A stretch of 64,000 nucleotides of DNA from Clostridium merdae (GCF_900176635.1 NZ_FXLN01000004.1:62001-126000); one strand, 5' to 3'. Positions 8,451 through 16,875 are shown, counted from the stretch's first letter. The notes: a model not told the origin generated them from the letters alone. Made by a program: numbers and translations.

Positions 8451-8473
8451 AAGCGTATGGTATGTATACACTT
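8451..8473 (+). promoter_or_regulatory. MarR operator, copy 3
   Basis: AAGCGTAT (8451-8458) mirrors ATACACTT (8466-8473) with one mismatch, in the same register as copies 1 and 2. It lies 32 bases before the DtxR-type start, so it probably controls that gene. Confidence 0.75.
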
Positions 8474-8504
8474 TTGTTTGTAATTCATAAAAGGAGAAAC
8501 AGTG

Positions 8505-8912
8505 ATGGGTAAAAAAATCAGTCCCTCCAAGGAAGAGTACCTTAAAGCGATATATCGATTGTCGGAACAAACGAAGTTCGTGCGTTCCATTGACCTTGCT
8601 GATTATTTGGGTGTTACAAAGCCCAGTGTGCATCATGCCGTTACTGCGTTACAAGAAGAAGGGCTTGTTATAAAGCCTTTGCACGGTGAAATCTGCCTTA
8701 CGCAGGAAGGTGAAAAGCAGGGGCAGATTCTTTCTGCAAAGTTTCAATTACTAAGACAATTGTTGATTGACTGTTGCAATGTTAATGAACAAACAGCTAG
8801 CGCAGACGCTTGTAAAATGGAGCATCTCATCAGCGAAGAAACCACCTTTGCTTTAAAAAATCTTTTAGATAGAATTGAAGGTGCTTCTGCACATTATAAG
8901 TTCGAAAAATAA
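8505..8912 (+). CDS. DtxR/MntR-family metal-dependent regulator
   Basis: About 135 residues. The start KKISPSKEEYLKAIYRLSEQ and the winged helix SIDLADYLGVTKPSVHHAVTALQEEGLV match the DtxR/MntR/TroR family, which senses Mn or Fe and represses metal-uptake genes. The dimerisation and metal-binding region is short: residues such as C and H in CNVNEQTASADACKMEHLISEET correspond to the usual 'a..dAc.mEH.ls.e' metal-site helix. ATG 8505 has AAGGAG about 8 bases upstream; GTG 8502 is also in frame. It is preceded by MarR operator copy 3, so a MarR protein may control a metal regulator here. No metal transporter is adjacent. Confidence 0.83.
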   Translation: MGKKISPSKEEYLKAIYRLSEQTKFVRSIDLADYLGVTKPSVHHAVTALQEEGLVIKPLHGEICLTQEGEKQGQILSAKFQLLRQLLIDCCNVNEQTASADACKMEHLISEETTFALKNLLDRIEGASAHYKFEK

Positions 8913-9097
8913 TCCTTCGTATTCCGTATTTACTTACTAGGAATTTAAATGAATAGTATTAAATAAATCATTTTTTGTTCCATAAAATTGTGCTGCTTTC
9001 TACTGATAAAGCCTTACAAAAGCCCGCCGTTTTGCACAAGTACAGGTATAAAAAACAATGCCCGTTCGTTGGCTGTAACGAAGATGGAAATAAAATT

Positions 9098-9125
9098 TTG
9101 AAATTGTGGTATTTTATGATAGAAT
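9098..9125 (+). promoter_or_regulatory. Promoter of the ABC-F gene
   Basis: TTGAAA (9098-9103), a 16-base spacer and TAGAAT (9120-9125), about 67 bases before the ATG at 9193. The rest of the 8913-9192 gap shows nothing recognisable. Confidence 0.65.
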
Positions 9126-9192
9126 AGAACGGTATTTGTATAGAATGGGCGGCATATGCGCGCCGGTATAGAATAACGGAGGAAACGAGAAC

Positions 9193-10791
9193 ATGATAAC
9201 AGTATCCGAATTGGGATTGGGCTTTAACGGACAGAATTTATTTTCCGGCGTTAACCTGCTCTTTACCCCGGGCAATTGCTACGGTGTGATTGGCGCAAAC
9301 GGCGCGGGAAAATCGACCTTTTTAAAAATCCTGTCTGGCGAGCTGGAACCGACGAAGGGCGAAGTTGTAATTGACAAGAAGCTGCGCATGTCGGTGCTCA
9401 AGCAGGATCACTACGCATTTGATGCCTTTACGGTGTTTGATACGGTTTTGCAAGGCAACCCGCGACTGTATGAGGTTTCAAAGCAAAAGGATGCCTTATA
9501 CGCAAAAGAGGATTTCTCAGAAGAAGACGGTAATTTGGCAGCGGATTTGGAAGCTGAATTTGCTGAAATGAATGGCTGGGACGCGGAAACCGAGGCCGCT
9601 AAACTCTTGCAGGGCTTGGGGATTTCAGTAGATTTGCTGTATGCAGAGATGAGCTCTGTTTCAGAAACAGAAAAGGTGAAAATCTTACTGGCACAGGCAC
9701 TATTCGGCCAGCCCGATATTATTCTGCTGGACGAGCCTACCAACGGTTTGGATGTCGATTCCATCCACTGGTTAGAAGACTTTTTGATGGATTACATGGG
9801 TACCGTTATTGTGGTATCACATGACCGTCACTTCCTCAATGATATTTGTACGCATATTGTTGATATTGATTTTACTAAAATCCGCATGTATGTGGGTAAC
9901 TACGACTTCTGGTATGAGTCAAGCCAGCTCATTCAGCGTGTGATGCGTGACCAGAATCGTAAAAATGAAGATAAAATTAAAGAGCTGCAAGCGTTTATTC
10001 AGCGCTTCTCTGCAAATAAATCGAAATCCAAGCAGGCTACTTCTCGTAAAAAGCTGCTTGATAAAATCACCGTGGAAGAAATGCCGGCTTCCTCCCGTCG
10101 TTACCCTTACGTTGGCTTTACCATGGACCGTGAGCCTGGCAAAGAAATTTTGACGGTAGAAAACCTGAGTAAGACCATTGATGGTGTTAAGGTACTCGAC
10201 AATGTATCGTTCCGTGTAAACAAGGGTGACAAGATTGCATTCTTAGCAGAAAATAAGATTGCTGTTACCACTCTGTTTAAAATCTTGATGGAAGAGCTTG
10301 AGCCGGACGAAGGTACCTTCAAATGGGGTGTTAGTACCTCTCAATCGTATTTCCCCCAAGATAACACAGAGTTCTTTAACGACTGTGATTTAAGCATTTT
10401 AAAATGGCTGGAGCAATATTCTAAGGATACAACCGAAACCTACCTTCGTGGTTTCTTGGGCAAGATGCTCTTCTCTGGTGAAGATGTGCTTAAGCAGGTA
10501 AATGTACTTTCCGGTGGTGAAAAGGTGCGCTGCATGCTTTCGCGCATGATGATGTTCGGCTCGAATGTGCTGTTGCTTGACCAACCCACCAATCACCTTG
10601 ACTTGGAGTCCATCACCGCAGTGAATAATGGTATGATTGAGTTTAAGAGCGTTATTCTCTTCTCCTCTCACGACCATCAGTTTGTGCAGACTGTTGCAAA
10701 CCGCATTATTGAAATTCTGCCCGAGAACGGTGTGGTTGACCGCATGACAACGTATGAAGAGTATTTGGAAATGAGGGCTCAGCGCTCTTAA
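9193..10791 (+). CDS. ABC-F family ATPase (YbiT/YkpA type) with one degenerate ATP site
   Basis: 532 residues, two ABC domains joined by a charged linker (about 240-305), no membrane segments: an ABC-F protein, a family that acts on ribosomes. Domain 1 has Walker A GANGAGKST (about residues 34-42) and Walker B LLLDEPTNGLD, but its signature is SVSETEKVK instead of LSGGE. Domain 2 has an intact LSGGEKVR but lacks a real Walker A (AENKIAVTT), and its Walker B reads LLLDQPTNHLD, with glutamine (CAA, 10582-10584, residue 464) in place of the catalytic glutamate. The composite site made of domain 1 Walker motifs and domain 2 signature is thus canonical; the other is degenerate at all three elements. 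The general layout resembles B. subtilis YkpA as I recall it. Start ATG has GGAGG 8 bases upstream. Confidence 0.92.
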   Translation: MITVSELGLGFNGQNLFSGVNLLFTPGNCYGVIGANGAGKSTFLKILSGELEPTKGEVVIDKKLRMSVLKQDHYAFDAFTVFDTVLQGNPRLYEVSKQKDALYAKEDFSEEDGNLAADLEAEFAEMNGWDAETEAAKLLQGLGISVDLLYAEMSSVSETEKVKILLAQALFGQPDIILLDEPTNGLDVDSIHWLEDFLMDYMGTVIVVSHDRHFLNDICTHIVDIDFTKIRMYVGNYDFWYESSQLIQRVMRDQNRKNEDKIKELQAFIQRFSANKSKSKQATSRKKLLDKITVEEMPASSRRYPYVGFTMDREPGKEILTVENLSKTIDGVKVLDNVSFRVNKGDKIAFLAENKIAVTTLFKILMEELEPDEGTFKWGVSTSQSYFPQDNTEFFNDCDLSILKWLEQYSKDTTETYLRGFLGKMLFSGEDVLKQVNVLSGGEKVRCMLSRMMMFGSNVLLLDQPTNHLDLESITAVNNGMIEFKSVILFSSHDHQFVQTVANRIIEILPENGVVDRMTTYEEYLEMRAQRS

Positions 10792-10818
10792 TGTGCTAAA
10801 ACGGAGGCGTTACCAACC

Positions 10819-11307
10819 ATGAGTACGGAAAAGGTTCGGAATTATTTACAGCAGTTTGGAAAAGACGATAAGGTTCAGGAGTTTGAGGTTTCCAGCGCTA
10901 CGGTAGAGCTTGCCGCACAAGCGCTGGGGGTAGAGCCTGCCAGAATTGCCAAGAGCATCTCGTTAAAGGATGAAAACGGTTGTATCTTAATTGTCGCCGC
11001 AGGGGACGGGAAGATTGATAATTCTGCATTCAAGCGTCACTTTGGCTTAAAAGCCAAAATGCTTGTACCGGAAGAAACAGAGGAACTAACAGGCTACCGT
11101 GTTGGTGGAATTTGCCCATTCGATAATCCCGACGGTGCAAAGGTGTATCTGGATGAATCCTTACGTCGTTTTACCACGGTGTACCCGGCATGCGGAACCT
11201 CCAATTCTGCTATTGAGCTTACCTGTGAAGAATTGCTGGAGTGCTCTCGTGCTCTTGGCTGGGTGGATGTTTGCAAGGGCTGGAGGGAACAGCCCTCAGA
11301 AGGATAA
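10819..11307 (+). CDS. YbaK/EbsC-family protein (aminoacyl-tRNA editing type)
   Basis: 162 residues. The family core is visible: AAQALGVEPARIAKSISL, where the lysine is the conserved functional residue of YbaK/ProX domains, then CILIVAAGDGKID, VGGICPFDNPDGAKVYLDESL and a final YPACGTSNSAIELTCEEL. Relatives hydrolyse mischarged Cys-tRNA-Pro or Ala-tRNA-Pro in trans. Its position 27 bases after a ribosome-acting ABC-F gene fits a translation-quality theme. GGAGGCG precedes the ATG. The following gene starts 6 bases later. Confidence 0.9.
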   Translation: MSTEKVRNYLQQFGKDDKVQEFEVSSATVELAAQALGVEPARIAKSISLKDENGCILIVAAGDGKIDNSAFKRHFGLKAKMLVPEETEELTGYRVGGICPFDNPDGAKVYLDESLRRFTTVYPACGTSNSAIELTCEELLECSRALGWVDVCKGWREQPSEG

Positions 11308-11313
11308 CCCTTT

Positions 11314-11850
11314 ATGAAAAATCTGCCGAACGCGCTCACGATACTGCGAATCGTTCTTTGCGTTCCACTGTTATTTGTAGAGCCTTTATCTATACCGTTC
11401 TTTGTGCTGTACGGCATTTGCGGTGTTACCGATATGCTCGACGGCTACCTTGCAAGAAAGCTTAAATGCACCAGCCCTGCAGGAGCAAGGCTAGACAGTG
11501 TGGCAGATTTTCTATTAACTGCGGTGCTCCTCTTTCGACTTGTTCCAGCAATGAAACTGCCGATTTGGCTTTTTGGTTGGATTGCAGGAATAGCGATAAT
11601 TAAACTTTGCTCCCTTGCGGTTAACTATGTTCGGTATAAGCAATTTGCTTTTTTGCATACCTATGCCAATAAAGCAGCGGGGCTGCTATTATTTTGCCTG
11701 CCGTTTGGCTATCCCTTTTTGGGGGTTAACGCCGGAACAACTCTTTGCGTGTTTGCTACGCTAGCCGCATTGGAAGAGCTGATTCTCTGCGTAACCTCAC
11801 CGGTTCTGAATCAAGATGTGAAGGGTATTTTCTTCTCTAAAAATGAATAA
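11314..11850 (+). CDS. CDP-alcohol phosphatidyltransferase family membrane protein
   Basis: 178 residues with about five membrane segments. The class signature D-G-x2-A-R-x8-G-x3-D-x3-D is seen as DGYLARKLKCTSPAGARLDSVAD, which binds the CDP-diacylglycerol diphosphate through two metal ions. Members make phosphatidylglycerol-phosphate, phosphatidylinositol, cardiolipin or phosphatidylserine. The acceptor alcohol cannot be read here. PgsA is the closest common function, but this copy is outside the usual pgsA context. It starts 6 bases after the YbaK gene, so it is probably co-transcribed with it, and ends at a strong terminator. Confidence 0.85.
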   Translation: MKNLPNALTILRIVLCVPLLFVEPLSIPFFVLYGICGVTDMLDGYLARKLKCTSPAGARLDSVADFLLTAVLLFRLVPAMKLPIWLFGWIAGIAIIKLCSLAVNYVRYKQFAFLHTYANKAAGLLLFCLPFGYPFLGVNAGTTLCVFATLAALEELILCVTSPVLNQDVKGIFFSKNE

Positions 11851-11876
11851 ATACACTTAATGAAGTGAAAAGTAAG

Positions 11877-11918
11877 AGCTTGCTGTCTGGAGGTATAGAC
11901 AGCAAGCTTTTTATTTTA
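11877..11918 (+). terminator. Terminator of the 9.2-11.9 kb operon
   Basis: AGCTTGCTGTCT and AGACAGCAAGCT form a perfect 12-bp stem around 8 bases, followed by TTTTATTTTATT. Confidence 0.92.
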
Positions 11919-12041
11919 TTTTAAATTAATTAATAAATATATTGACTAAATGGAGAATGCGGTCTATACTACGCTTAATAAAGACAATGTTATGGTTATT
12001 GTAGAGAATCCTCATTAATCTATTTGTTAAGGAGAGCAAGG

Positions 12042-13316
12042 ATGAAAATTGCGATTGATAAGAAAGAAGCCTTTGTGGATGAAAAAGTACATATTAGCGT
12101 TTCGGAGCTACCAGCTAATACTCAGTTAAAGGCAAGCCTTACTATGGAGCTGCCTTGGTGTAGTGGCGAGGAATTTTCGTCTTACGCTATTTTCCAAGTG
12201 GATGAATCTGGCACAGTGGATTTTGATGAAGCGGTTCCGGTCGAGGGAAGCTATCATACGGCAGACAGTATGGGGCTGATTTATTCAGTAAAACAATCAA
12301 AATCTGCAGGGAATAATATTGTACAAGGAATTAGCATTGAAAAACCCATCCTGATGAATTTACGAGTGGAGTCTTCCACAGAAAAGCGTGAAGTTTTGCT
12401 TACCCGTCGTTTTAAAAGCGATAATCTTATTGTAAAGCCGATTCACGCGGAATTTAACGGTGTGCTATTTTACCCCCAAACACCTGCTAAGAAAACAATC
12501 TTAATGCTAGGTGGGTCGGATGGCCAATTGGATGCCCTTTCTTTAATGGCGGCTCCGATTGCCTCCAGGGGATTCAATGTGCTAACCGTACCGTATTTTG
12601 GGGCAGAGGGGCTGCCAGAAAAATTAGAAGAAGTCCCGCTCGAATACTTTGAAACCATTTTCCGGTGGTTAGAGAATAATGAAATCACAAAAGCGAAAGA
12701 AATCTATATACACGGTACCTCAAAGGGCGGTGAACTAGCACTTTTGCTGGCTTCCCGTTATCCTCAAATTAAAAAAGTTGCCGCAGTCGAACCGCATGTA
12801 TATTGCTTTCAGGCACTTGATGGCCTCGCGAGCGGCAAGAATGCTTCCAGTTGGTCTTATCAGGGAAAATCGATTCCTTTTATTCCAGTAGATAATGCAA
12901 TATTCTTTGAAGAGCAGAAAAAAGCGGTGCAGGAGGGGGGTCCCTTTGGCTTTGCCAGCACCTATCAAAAAAGCATTGAGAAAGCAGAAAATCGCGAAGA
13001 AGCCAGAATAAAAATCGAGAATTCGGAAGCGGATTTTCTATTAATTTACGGGGAAAAGGATAATATTTGGAACAGCTACGATGCCTGCAAAGAAATACTG
13101 CAAGTGCTCAAAGAAAACAAGTACTCGCATTCAGTACAGATTTTGCCTTATAAAGATATGGGCCACCCGATACCTGTTCCTTTTGTGGTTCCTATCAGCA
13201 TTACCTTAGAAATGCCAATGAATGGCGGAGTATTTACCTCCGGCGGTACCATTGAGGGAAATGCCAAGGGACAATATGAATCCTTTCAAAAAACCATTGC
13301 ATTTTTTCAGCAATGA
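12042..13316 (+). CDS. BAAT/acyl-CoA thioesterase family alpha/beta hydrolase
   Basis: 424 residues in two domains. The N-terminal beta-sandwich (about 1-135) has the acyl-CoA thioester hydrolase/BAAT N-terminal character: opening VDEKVHISVSELPANTQLKA and ending in a strand before GVLFYPQTPAKKT. The C-terminal alpha/beta hydrolase (about 150-424) has the nucleophile elbow HGTSKGGELAL with serine, a likely acid in LLIYGEKDNIW and the histidine in DMGHPIP. In vertebrates a serine nucleophile marks acyl-CoA thioesterases (ACOT1/2 type) and a cysteine marks bile-acid N-acyltransferase. Bacterial homologues are mostly uncharacterised. ATG 12042 has AAGGAGAG upstream. No signal peptide, so cytoplasmic. 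A MarR gene follows after 208 bases. Confidence 0.85.
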   Translation: MKIAIDKKEAFVDEKVHISVSELPANTQLKASLTMELPWCSGEEFSSYAIFQVDESGTVDFDEAVPVEGSYHTADSMGLIYSVKQSKSAGNNIVQGISIEKPILMNLRVESSTEKREVLLTRRFKSDNLIVKPIHAEFNGVLFYPQTPAKKTILMLGGSDGQLDALSLMAAPIASRGFNVLTVPYFGAEGLPEKLEEVPLEYFETIFRWLENNEITKAKEIYIHGTSKGGELALLLASRYPQIKKVAAVEPHVYCFQALDGLASGKNASSWSYQGKSIPFIPVDNAIFFEEQKKAVQEGGPFGFASTYQKSIEKAENREEARIKIENSEADFLLIYGEKDNIWNSYDACKEILQVLKENKYSHSVQILPYKDMGHPIPVPFVVPISITLEMPMNGGVFTSGGTIEGNAKGQYESFQKTIAFFQQ

Positions 13317-13408
13317 AATAATAAAGCATTCTTATTTGAAGGGTTCGAGCAATGCGAATGTTTGAGCATTCAGCGTTATACTCCTTTTATAAGGATTGAT
13401 AAACGTAT

Positions 13409-13433
13409 AGTGTCGTTGTATAACGATACAATA
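13409..13433. promoter_or_regulatory. Imperfect inverted repeat, possible MarR operator
   Basis: GTGTCGTT (13410-13417) and AACGATAC (13422-13429) nearly mirror each other upstream of the MarR start at 13525. One arm carries an extra base, so the match is offset. It is a candidate autoregulatory site only. Confidence 0.4.
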
Positions 13434-13524
13434 TCTTGCGCAACTAATTCTCTAACACCAATGCGGAAAATTGGTGCAGTAGTTGCGGCATAGATGTCCA
13501 ATTTTCAAAAGGCAGGTCATAGCA

Positions 13525-14106
13525 GTGAATTATGAGAAAGAAATGCGACTGCTGCATTTAACGCAGCAAGTATACTCAAGCCTTATTTCTGTTTCAAACA
13601 AATTACAAACAGCCGGGGACAAATACTGTACCCCTTTTACGTCTCGGCAATATATGACGGTTCTGGCGATACTCCATTTACCGGAAGAGGAAACAACAAT
13701 TGTAAACATCGCAAATAAGTTGGGCAGTACCAAGCAAAATATTACGCAATTGGTTTCTAGCCTTGAGAAAAAGGGATCTGTAGCAATTGGCCCTAGCAAA
13801 AAAGACAAGCGTGCAGTGAATGTGTGTGTAACCGAGCTAGGTATGCAAACAATGCTAAGCTGCGCAGGCAAAATCTCGGTAGACTTAATGGCAGACCTCT
13901 TTGCTGACTTCGATGAAAAAGAACTGGAGCTTTTATGGAGACTACAAAAGAAGTTGTATGCTTTTGACGGAGTGGCTATGGATGGATTAGAGGAAAATGT
14001 GAAAGTTCCATTTTCGCTCAGTGAGCAAGAGATTCAAACCGCCCTCGAGCGATTCTCACAGAGGCGAAACAACCCGATGCCATATCAAACGAGCCCAATA
14101 GAATAA
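13525..14106 (+). CDS. MarR-family transcriptional regulator
   Basis: About 193 residues, longer than the usual 140-150. The winged helix reads TTIVNIANKLGSTKQNITQLVSSLEKKGSVAI followed by the wing KKDKRAVNVCVTELG. This 'tKqNit.lv..LekkG' form is typical of MarR proteins near transporters or hydrolases. The C-terminal tail (about 150-193, ENVKVPFSLSEQEIQ onward) extends beyond the usual fold. I set the start at GTG 13525 from the ribosome site AAAAGGCAGG 8 bases upstream; the frame continues upstream to TTG 13483 without such a site. It may control the BAAT-like gene just before it. Terminator at 14122-14160. Confidence 0.85.
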   Translation: MNYEKEMRLLHLTQQVYSSLISVSNKLQTAGDKYCTPFTSRQYMTVLAILHLPEEETTIVNIANKLGSTKQNITQLVSSLEKKGSVAIGPSKKDKRAVNVCVTELGMQTMLSCAGKISVDLMADLFADFDEKELELLWRLQKKLYAFDGVAMDGLEENVKVPFSLSEQEIQTALERFSQRRNNPMPYQTSPIE

Positions 14107-14121
14107 GCTGTTTTATCCTAG

Positions 14122-14160
14122 AAAACCCCATCCCGCTTTTTTAACCGGATGGGGTTTTGT
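14122..14160 (+). terminator. Terminator after the MarR gene
   Basis: AAAACCCCATCC and GGATGGGGTTTT form a perfect 12-bp stem; the T run is in the second arm. Confidence 0.88.
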
Positions 14161-14165
14161 TAGCT

Positions 14166-14204
14166 TAAAGAAGAGCCGCCGCAAATGATTGCGGCGGCTC
14201 TTCT
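14166..14204 (-). terminator. Terminator after uxaC
   Basis: A 16-bp perfect stem (AGAAGAGCCGCCGCAA and its reverse complement) with a 4-base loop, 23 bases past the uxaC stop. The minus-strand tail TTTAAG is short for a U-tract, but the stem is very strong. Confidence 0.75.
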
Positions 14205-14226
14205 AACAGAAGGAATATGAAAAAGG

Positions 14227-15636
14227 TTAAACGTTGAATTCAAAGTAACGATTGGTGTTGTTGAATGAAATATCCTGTACCAGTTTGCCAAGGTACGGAA
14301 TATCATCCGGGTACTCGCCGTTTTCTACCCATGTGCCAATCAGGTTGCATAGAATGCGGCGGAAGTATTCGTGGCGGGTGTAAGATAAAAAGCTTCTGGA
14401 GTCTGTGAGCATTCCAGCAAAGGTACCGAGAACACCCAGGTTCGCAAGGCTGGTCATCTGCTCAATCATGCCAGTTTTGGTGTCGTTAAACCACCAAGCG
14501 GAGCCCTGCTGCAACTTGCCTGCGGCTTCCGTTCCCTGGAAGCACCCGATTAGTGCGCCAACCATTGCATTATCTGTGGGGTTGAGAGGGTAAATAATAG
14601 TTTTGGGAAGCTCGCCGGTTTTGTCCAGCTCGTTGAGGAATTTTGCTGCCGTGTCTGCACAGCAGTAGGTAGCAATACAATCAAAGCCGCTGTCAACGCC
14701 AATGCGGTCAAGCATACGGTCGTTTACACTACGCAGTGCGCCGTAATGCAGCTCCATCACCCAGCCAAGCTTTGCATATTTGCGGCCAACGAACAGAAGA
14801 ATGGCATACTTATATTGATCGATTTCTTCCTGCGTAAGTGCTCCGCCATTCAGGCCTTTTTTCAATATGGCATTTAGCTCATCATCCGTAGCCGGATTGT
14901 ACATAATATAATCAACGCCATGGTCAGAGGCACGGCAGCCCATGCTGTCGAAAAACTCCATGCGTTTTTCCAGCGCAGCGCGAACGTCTTCAATGGTTTG
15001 AATAGAGACGCCGCTTACCTGCGAAAGCTGCTGCATATACTCCGCAAAACCAGGCTTATTAATATTCATGGCTTTGTCCGGTCTCCATGCAGGCACAACC
15101 TTAACGTCAAAGGATGGATCATCCTTAATTTTTTGGTGCCATTCCAAGGAATCGATGGGGTCATCTGTTGTTGCAATGGCTCGCACGTTCGACTGCTTAA
15201 TCAGGCCGCGAACACTCATGCCATCTTCCTGTAGCTTTTTGTTGCACAGGTTCCAAACCTCTTCGGCTGTGTCTGCATTCAGAACACCGTCATACCCAAA
15301 GTAGCGGCGGAGCTCTAAGTGAGTCCAGTGGTAGAGGGGATTGCCGATTGCTTTTGGCAGGCTTTCTGCAAATTGCTGGAACTTCTCACGGTCGCTGCTG
15401 CCTTTGCCGGTAATCAAGTCTTCATTTACACCGCAGGAGCGAATCAAACGCCACTTGTAATGGTCGCCTCCCAGCCAAACCTGCGTAATATTATCAAACT
15501 TGCGGTCTTCCGCAATTTCTTGCGGAATGATATGGCAATGATAATCGATAATCGGCATTTTGCTTGCGTAGTCATGGTACAACGTTTTTGCCGTTTCATT
15601 GCTCAACAGGAAATCTTCATCCATAAATTTTTTCAT
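14227..15636 (-). CDS. uxaC: Glucuronate isomerase
   Basis: 469 residues, the normal UxaC length. It converts D-glucuronate to fructuronate and D-galacturonate to tagaturonate, the first step of the Ashwell hexuronate pathway. The start MKKFMDEDFLLSNETAKTLYHDYASKMPIIDYHCHI carries the metal-binding HxH of the amidohydrolase-related fold. Family segments WLGGDHYKWRLIRSCGV, ATTDDPIDSLEWH, ELHYGALR and the late DSRSFLSYTRHEYFRRILC are all present. GGAGGC lies ahead of the ATG. It follows the LacI gene on the minus strand, 108 bases apart; uxaB-uxaA are divergent. With UxaB and UxaA this gives galacturonate to 2-keto-3-deoxygluconate. KDG kinase, aldolase and an uptake system are not in the window. 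Confidence 0.97.
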   Translation of the reverse strand: MKKFMDEDFLLSNETAKTLYHDYASKMPIIDYHCHIIPQEIAEDRKFDNITQVWLGGDHYKWRLIRSCGVNEDLITGKGSSDREKFQQFAESLPKAIGNPLYHWTHLELRRYFGYDGVLNADTAEEVWNLCNKKLQEDGMSVRGLIKQSNVRAIATTDDPIDSLEWHQKIKDDPSFDVKVVPAWRPDKAMNINKPGFAEYMQQLSQVSGVSIQTIEDVRAALEKRMEFFDSMGCRASDHGVDYIMYNPATDDELNAILKKGLNGGALTQEEIDQYKYAILLFVGRKYAKLGWVMELHYGALRSVNDRMLDRIGVDSGFDCIATYCCADTAAKFLNELDKTGELPKTIIYPLNPTDNAMVGALIGCFQGTEAAGKLQQGSAWWFNDTKTGMIEQMTSLANLGVLGTFAGMLTDSRSFLSYTRHEYFRRILCNLIGTWVENGEYPDDIPYLGKLVQDISFNNTNRYFEFNV

Positions 15637-15718
15637 GATTTAAGCCTCCAGTTTTTTGTTTCATCAGCATGGTATATGAATCCTTGCAAAAGAGTGGGGC
15701 AGATTTACAAGGATGTTG

Positions 15719-15732
15719 ACCGAACGTTCGGT
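15719..15732. promoter_or_regulatory. Perfect 14-bp palindrome between lacI and uxaC
   Basis: ACCGAACGTTCGGT is its own reverse complement. It lies 13 bases past the LacI stop and 83 bases before the uxaC start, and is unlike the TGTAAG...CTTACA operators of the divergent promoter. It could bind a second regulator acting on uxaC alone. Confidence 0.5.
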
Positions 15733-15744
15733 GAATGCCCATTT

Positions 15745-16737
15745 TTATTGTGGGTTAGCCTGAAAGGTATCTCTCTGCACCAGCGTAGCAGAAATCACCA
15801 TTTTCTGTGGAACGCTTTTACCGTCCAAAATCCCGGTGAGCATAGAAATGGCTGCGGGGCAGAGTGTGTCTAGCATATTATCTACACTCGTAAGGGAGGG
15901 AGAGCAGGTTTCCGATAAAATGGAATTATTAAAGCCGATGACTGGCATCGTTAGGTTCAGTTTTTGCAGTGCTTTCATAGCGCCAATCGCCAGTAGGTCC
16001 TCCGACGCCATCACAGCTCGAAAAGAAATACCCGAATCAAACAGAGTAAGAACACGGCGCCTTACTTGCTCAATGGATTTTGGTACCTGAACAATCAGGC
16101 TTTCATTTACAGGAATGCCGCACTGCTTTAGGCCATCCCGGTAGCCGTTGAGTTTAGAACAGCCACTGTAAGTTAAAATATCGTAAAGATAAAGAATATC
16201 ACTGTACCCTTGGCGATTTAAAAGAGCTACGTTTTGTGCAACGGCCGCTTGCTCATCACACGTAACACAATAGGTTCCGGGCAACTCTACCAGCCCGTTA
16301 ATAATAATAACGGGAACCTGCTTGGCAGCAATTTCAATATGGCTATTATCTACATTTTCTTTAAATGCAGAGCCAATGAGTATCACAGCGTCCACTCGTT
16401 TGGCCAAAAGCAGCTCAAGGTATTTCTTTTTGTCTTCTAAGTCGTTCCCAGTACAGCACAGCAATGCATCAAACCCATTTTGCCGCAGAAGGCTTTCTAC
16501 TAAAGAAACTGCCTTTGCGTAGAATGTATCTGCAATATCGGTGCACAATATTCCAATGATTTTCATGGAGTTTAAATTAAGGCCGCGCGCAAAAGCGTTC
16601 GGTATATATTCTTCCTCCTGAATCACGGCCAATACTTTTTCACGTGTAGCGGCACTCACGTTGGGACTGCCGTTCATAACGCGCGAAACCGTCGCAATGG
16701 AAACACCACTGCGCTGAGCAATATCATAAATGTTCAT
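15745..16737 (-). CDS. LacI-family repressor of hexuronate genes
   Basis: 330 residues. The N-terminal helix-turn-helix and hinge read MNIYDIAQRSGVSIATVSRVMNGSPNVSAATREKVLAVI...YIPNAFARGL, followed by a ribose-binding-protein-like sensor domain (KIIGILCTDIADTFYAKAV onward). The start at 16737 has AAGGTGAT about 9 bases upstream; GTG 16752 lies within that site. Two closely related palindromes flank it: TTGTAAG-GG-CTTACAA (16759-16774) just upstream of its own start, and ATGTAAG-CA-CTTACAT (16909-16924) ahead of uxaB. This supports autoregulation and control of uxaBA. The inducer is probably a hexuronate or pathway intermediate, by inference. Confidence 0.93.
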   Translation of the reverse strand: MNIYDIAQRSGVSIATVSRVMNGSPNVSAATREKVLAVIQEEEYIPNAFARGLNLNSMKIIGILCTDIADTFYAKAVSLVESLLRQNGFDALLCCTGNDLEDKKKYLELLLAKRVDAVILIGSAFKENVDNSHIEIAAKQVPVIIINGLVELPGTYCVTCDEQAAVAQNVALLNRQGYSDILYLYDILTYSGCSKLNGYRDGLKQCGIPVNESLIVQVPKSIEQVRRRVLTLFDSGISFRAVMASEDLLAIGAMKALQKLNLTMPVIGFNNSILSETCSPSLTSVDNMLDTLCPAAISMLTGILDGKSVPQKMVISATLVQRDTFQANPQ

Positions 16738-16758
16738 AAGAGCAGGTATCACCTTCTT

Positions 16759-16774
16759 TTGTAAGGGCTTACAA
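16759..16774. promoter_or_regulatory. LacI operator at the repressor gene
   Basis: TTGTAAG and CTTACAA are exact mirror arms around GG. The site lies 22 bases upstream of the repressor ATG. Confidence 0.85.
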
Positions 16775-16875
16775 TTGAGTATATCCTTTTGTAGCTAAAA
16801 AATCAAGAAATATTTCGATTAAAATTGGTTTTTTTGGTGTATAACCAATTAATCCAAAAGCTTTTGAAAAACCTA

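Noticed and set aside
10819..11307. YbaK-like gene as part of the ABC-F protein by frameshift
   Set aside because: It has its own GGAGG site, start and complete domain; the ABC-F frame ends cleanly.
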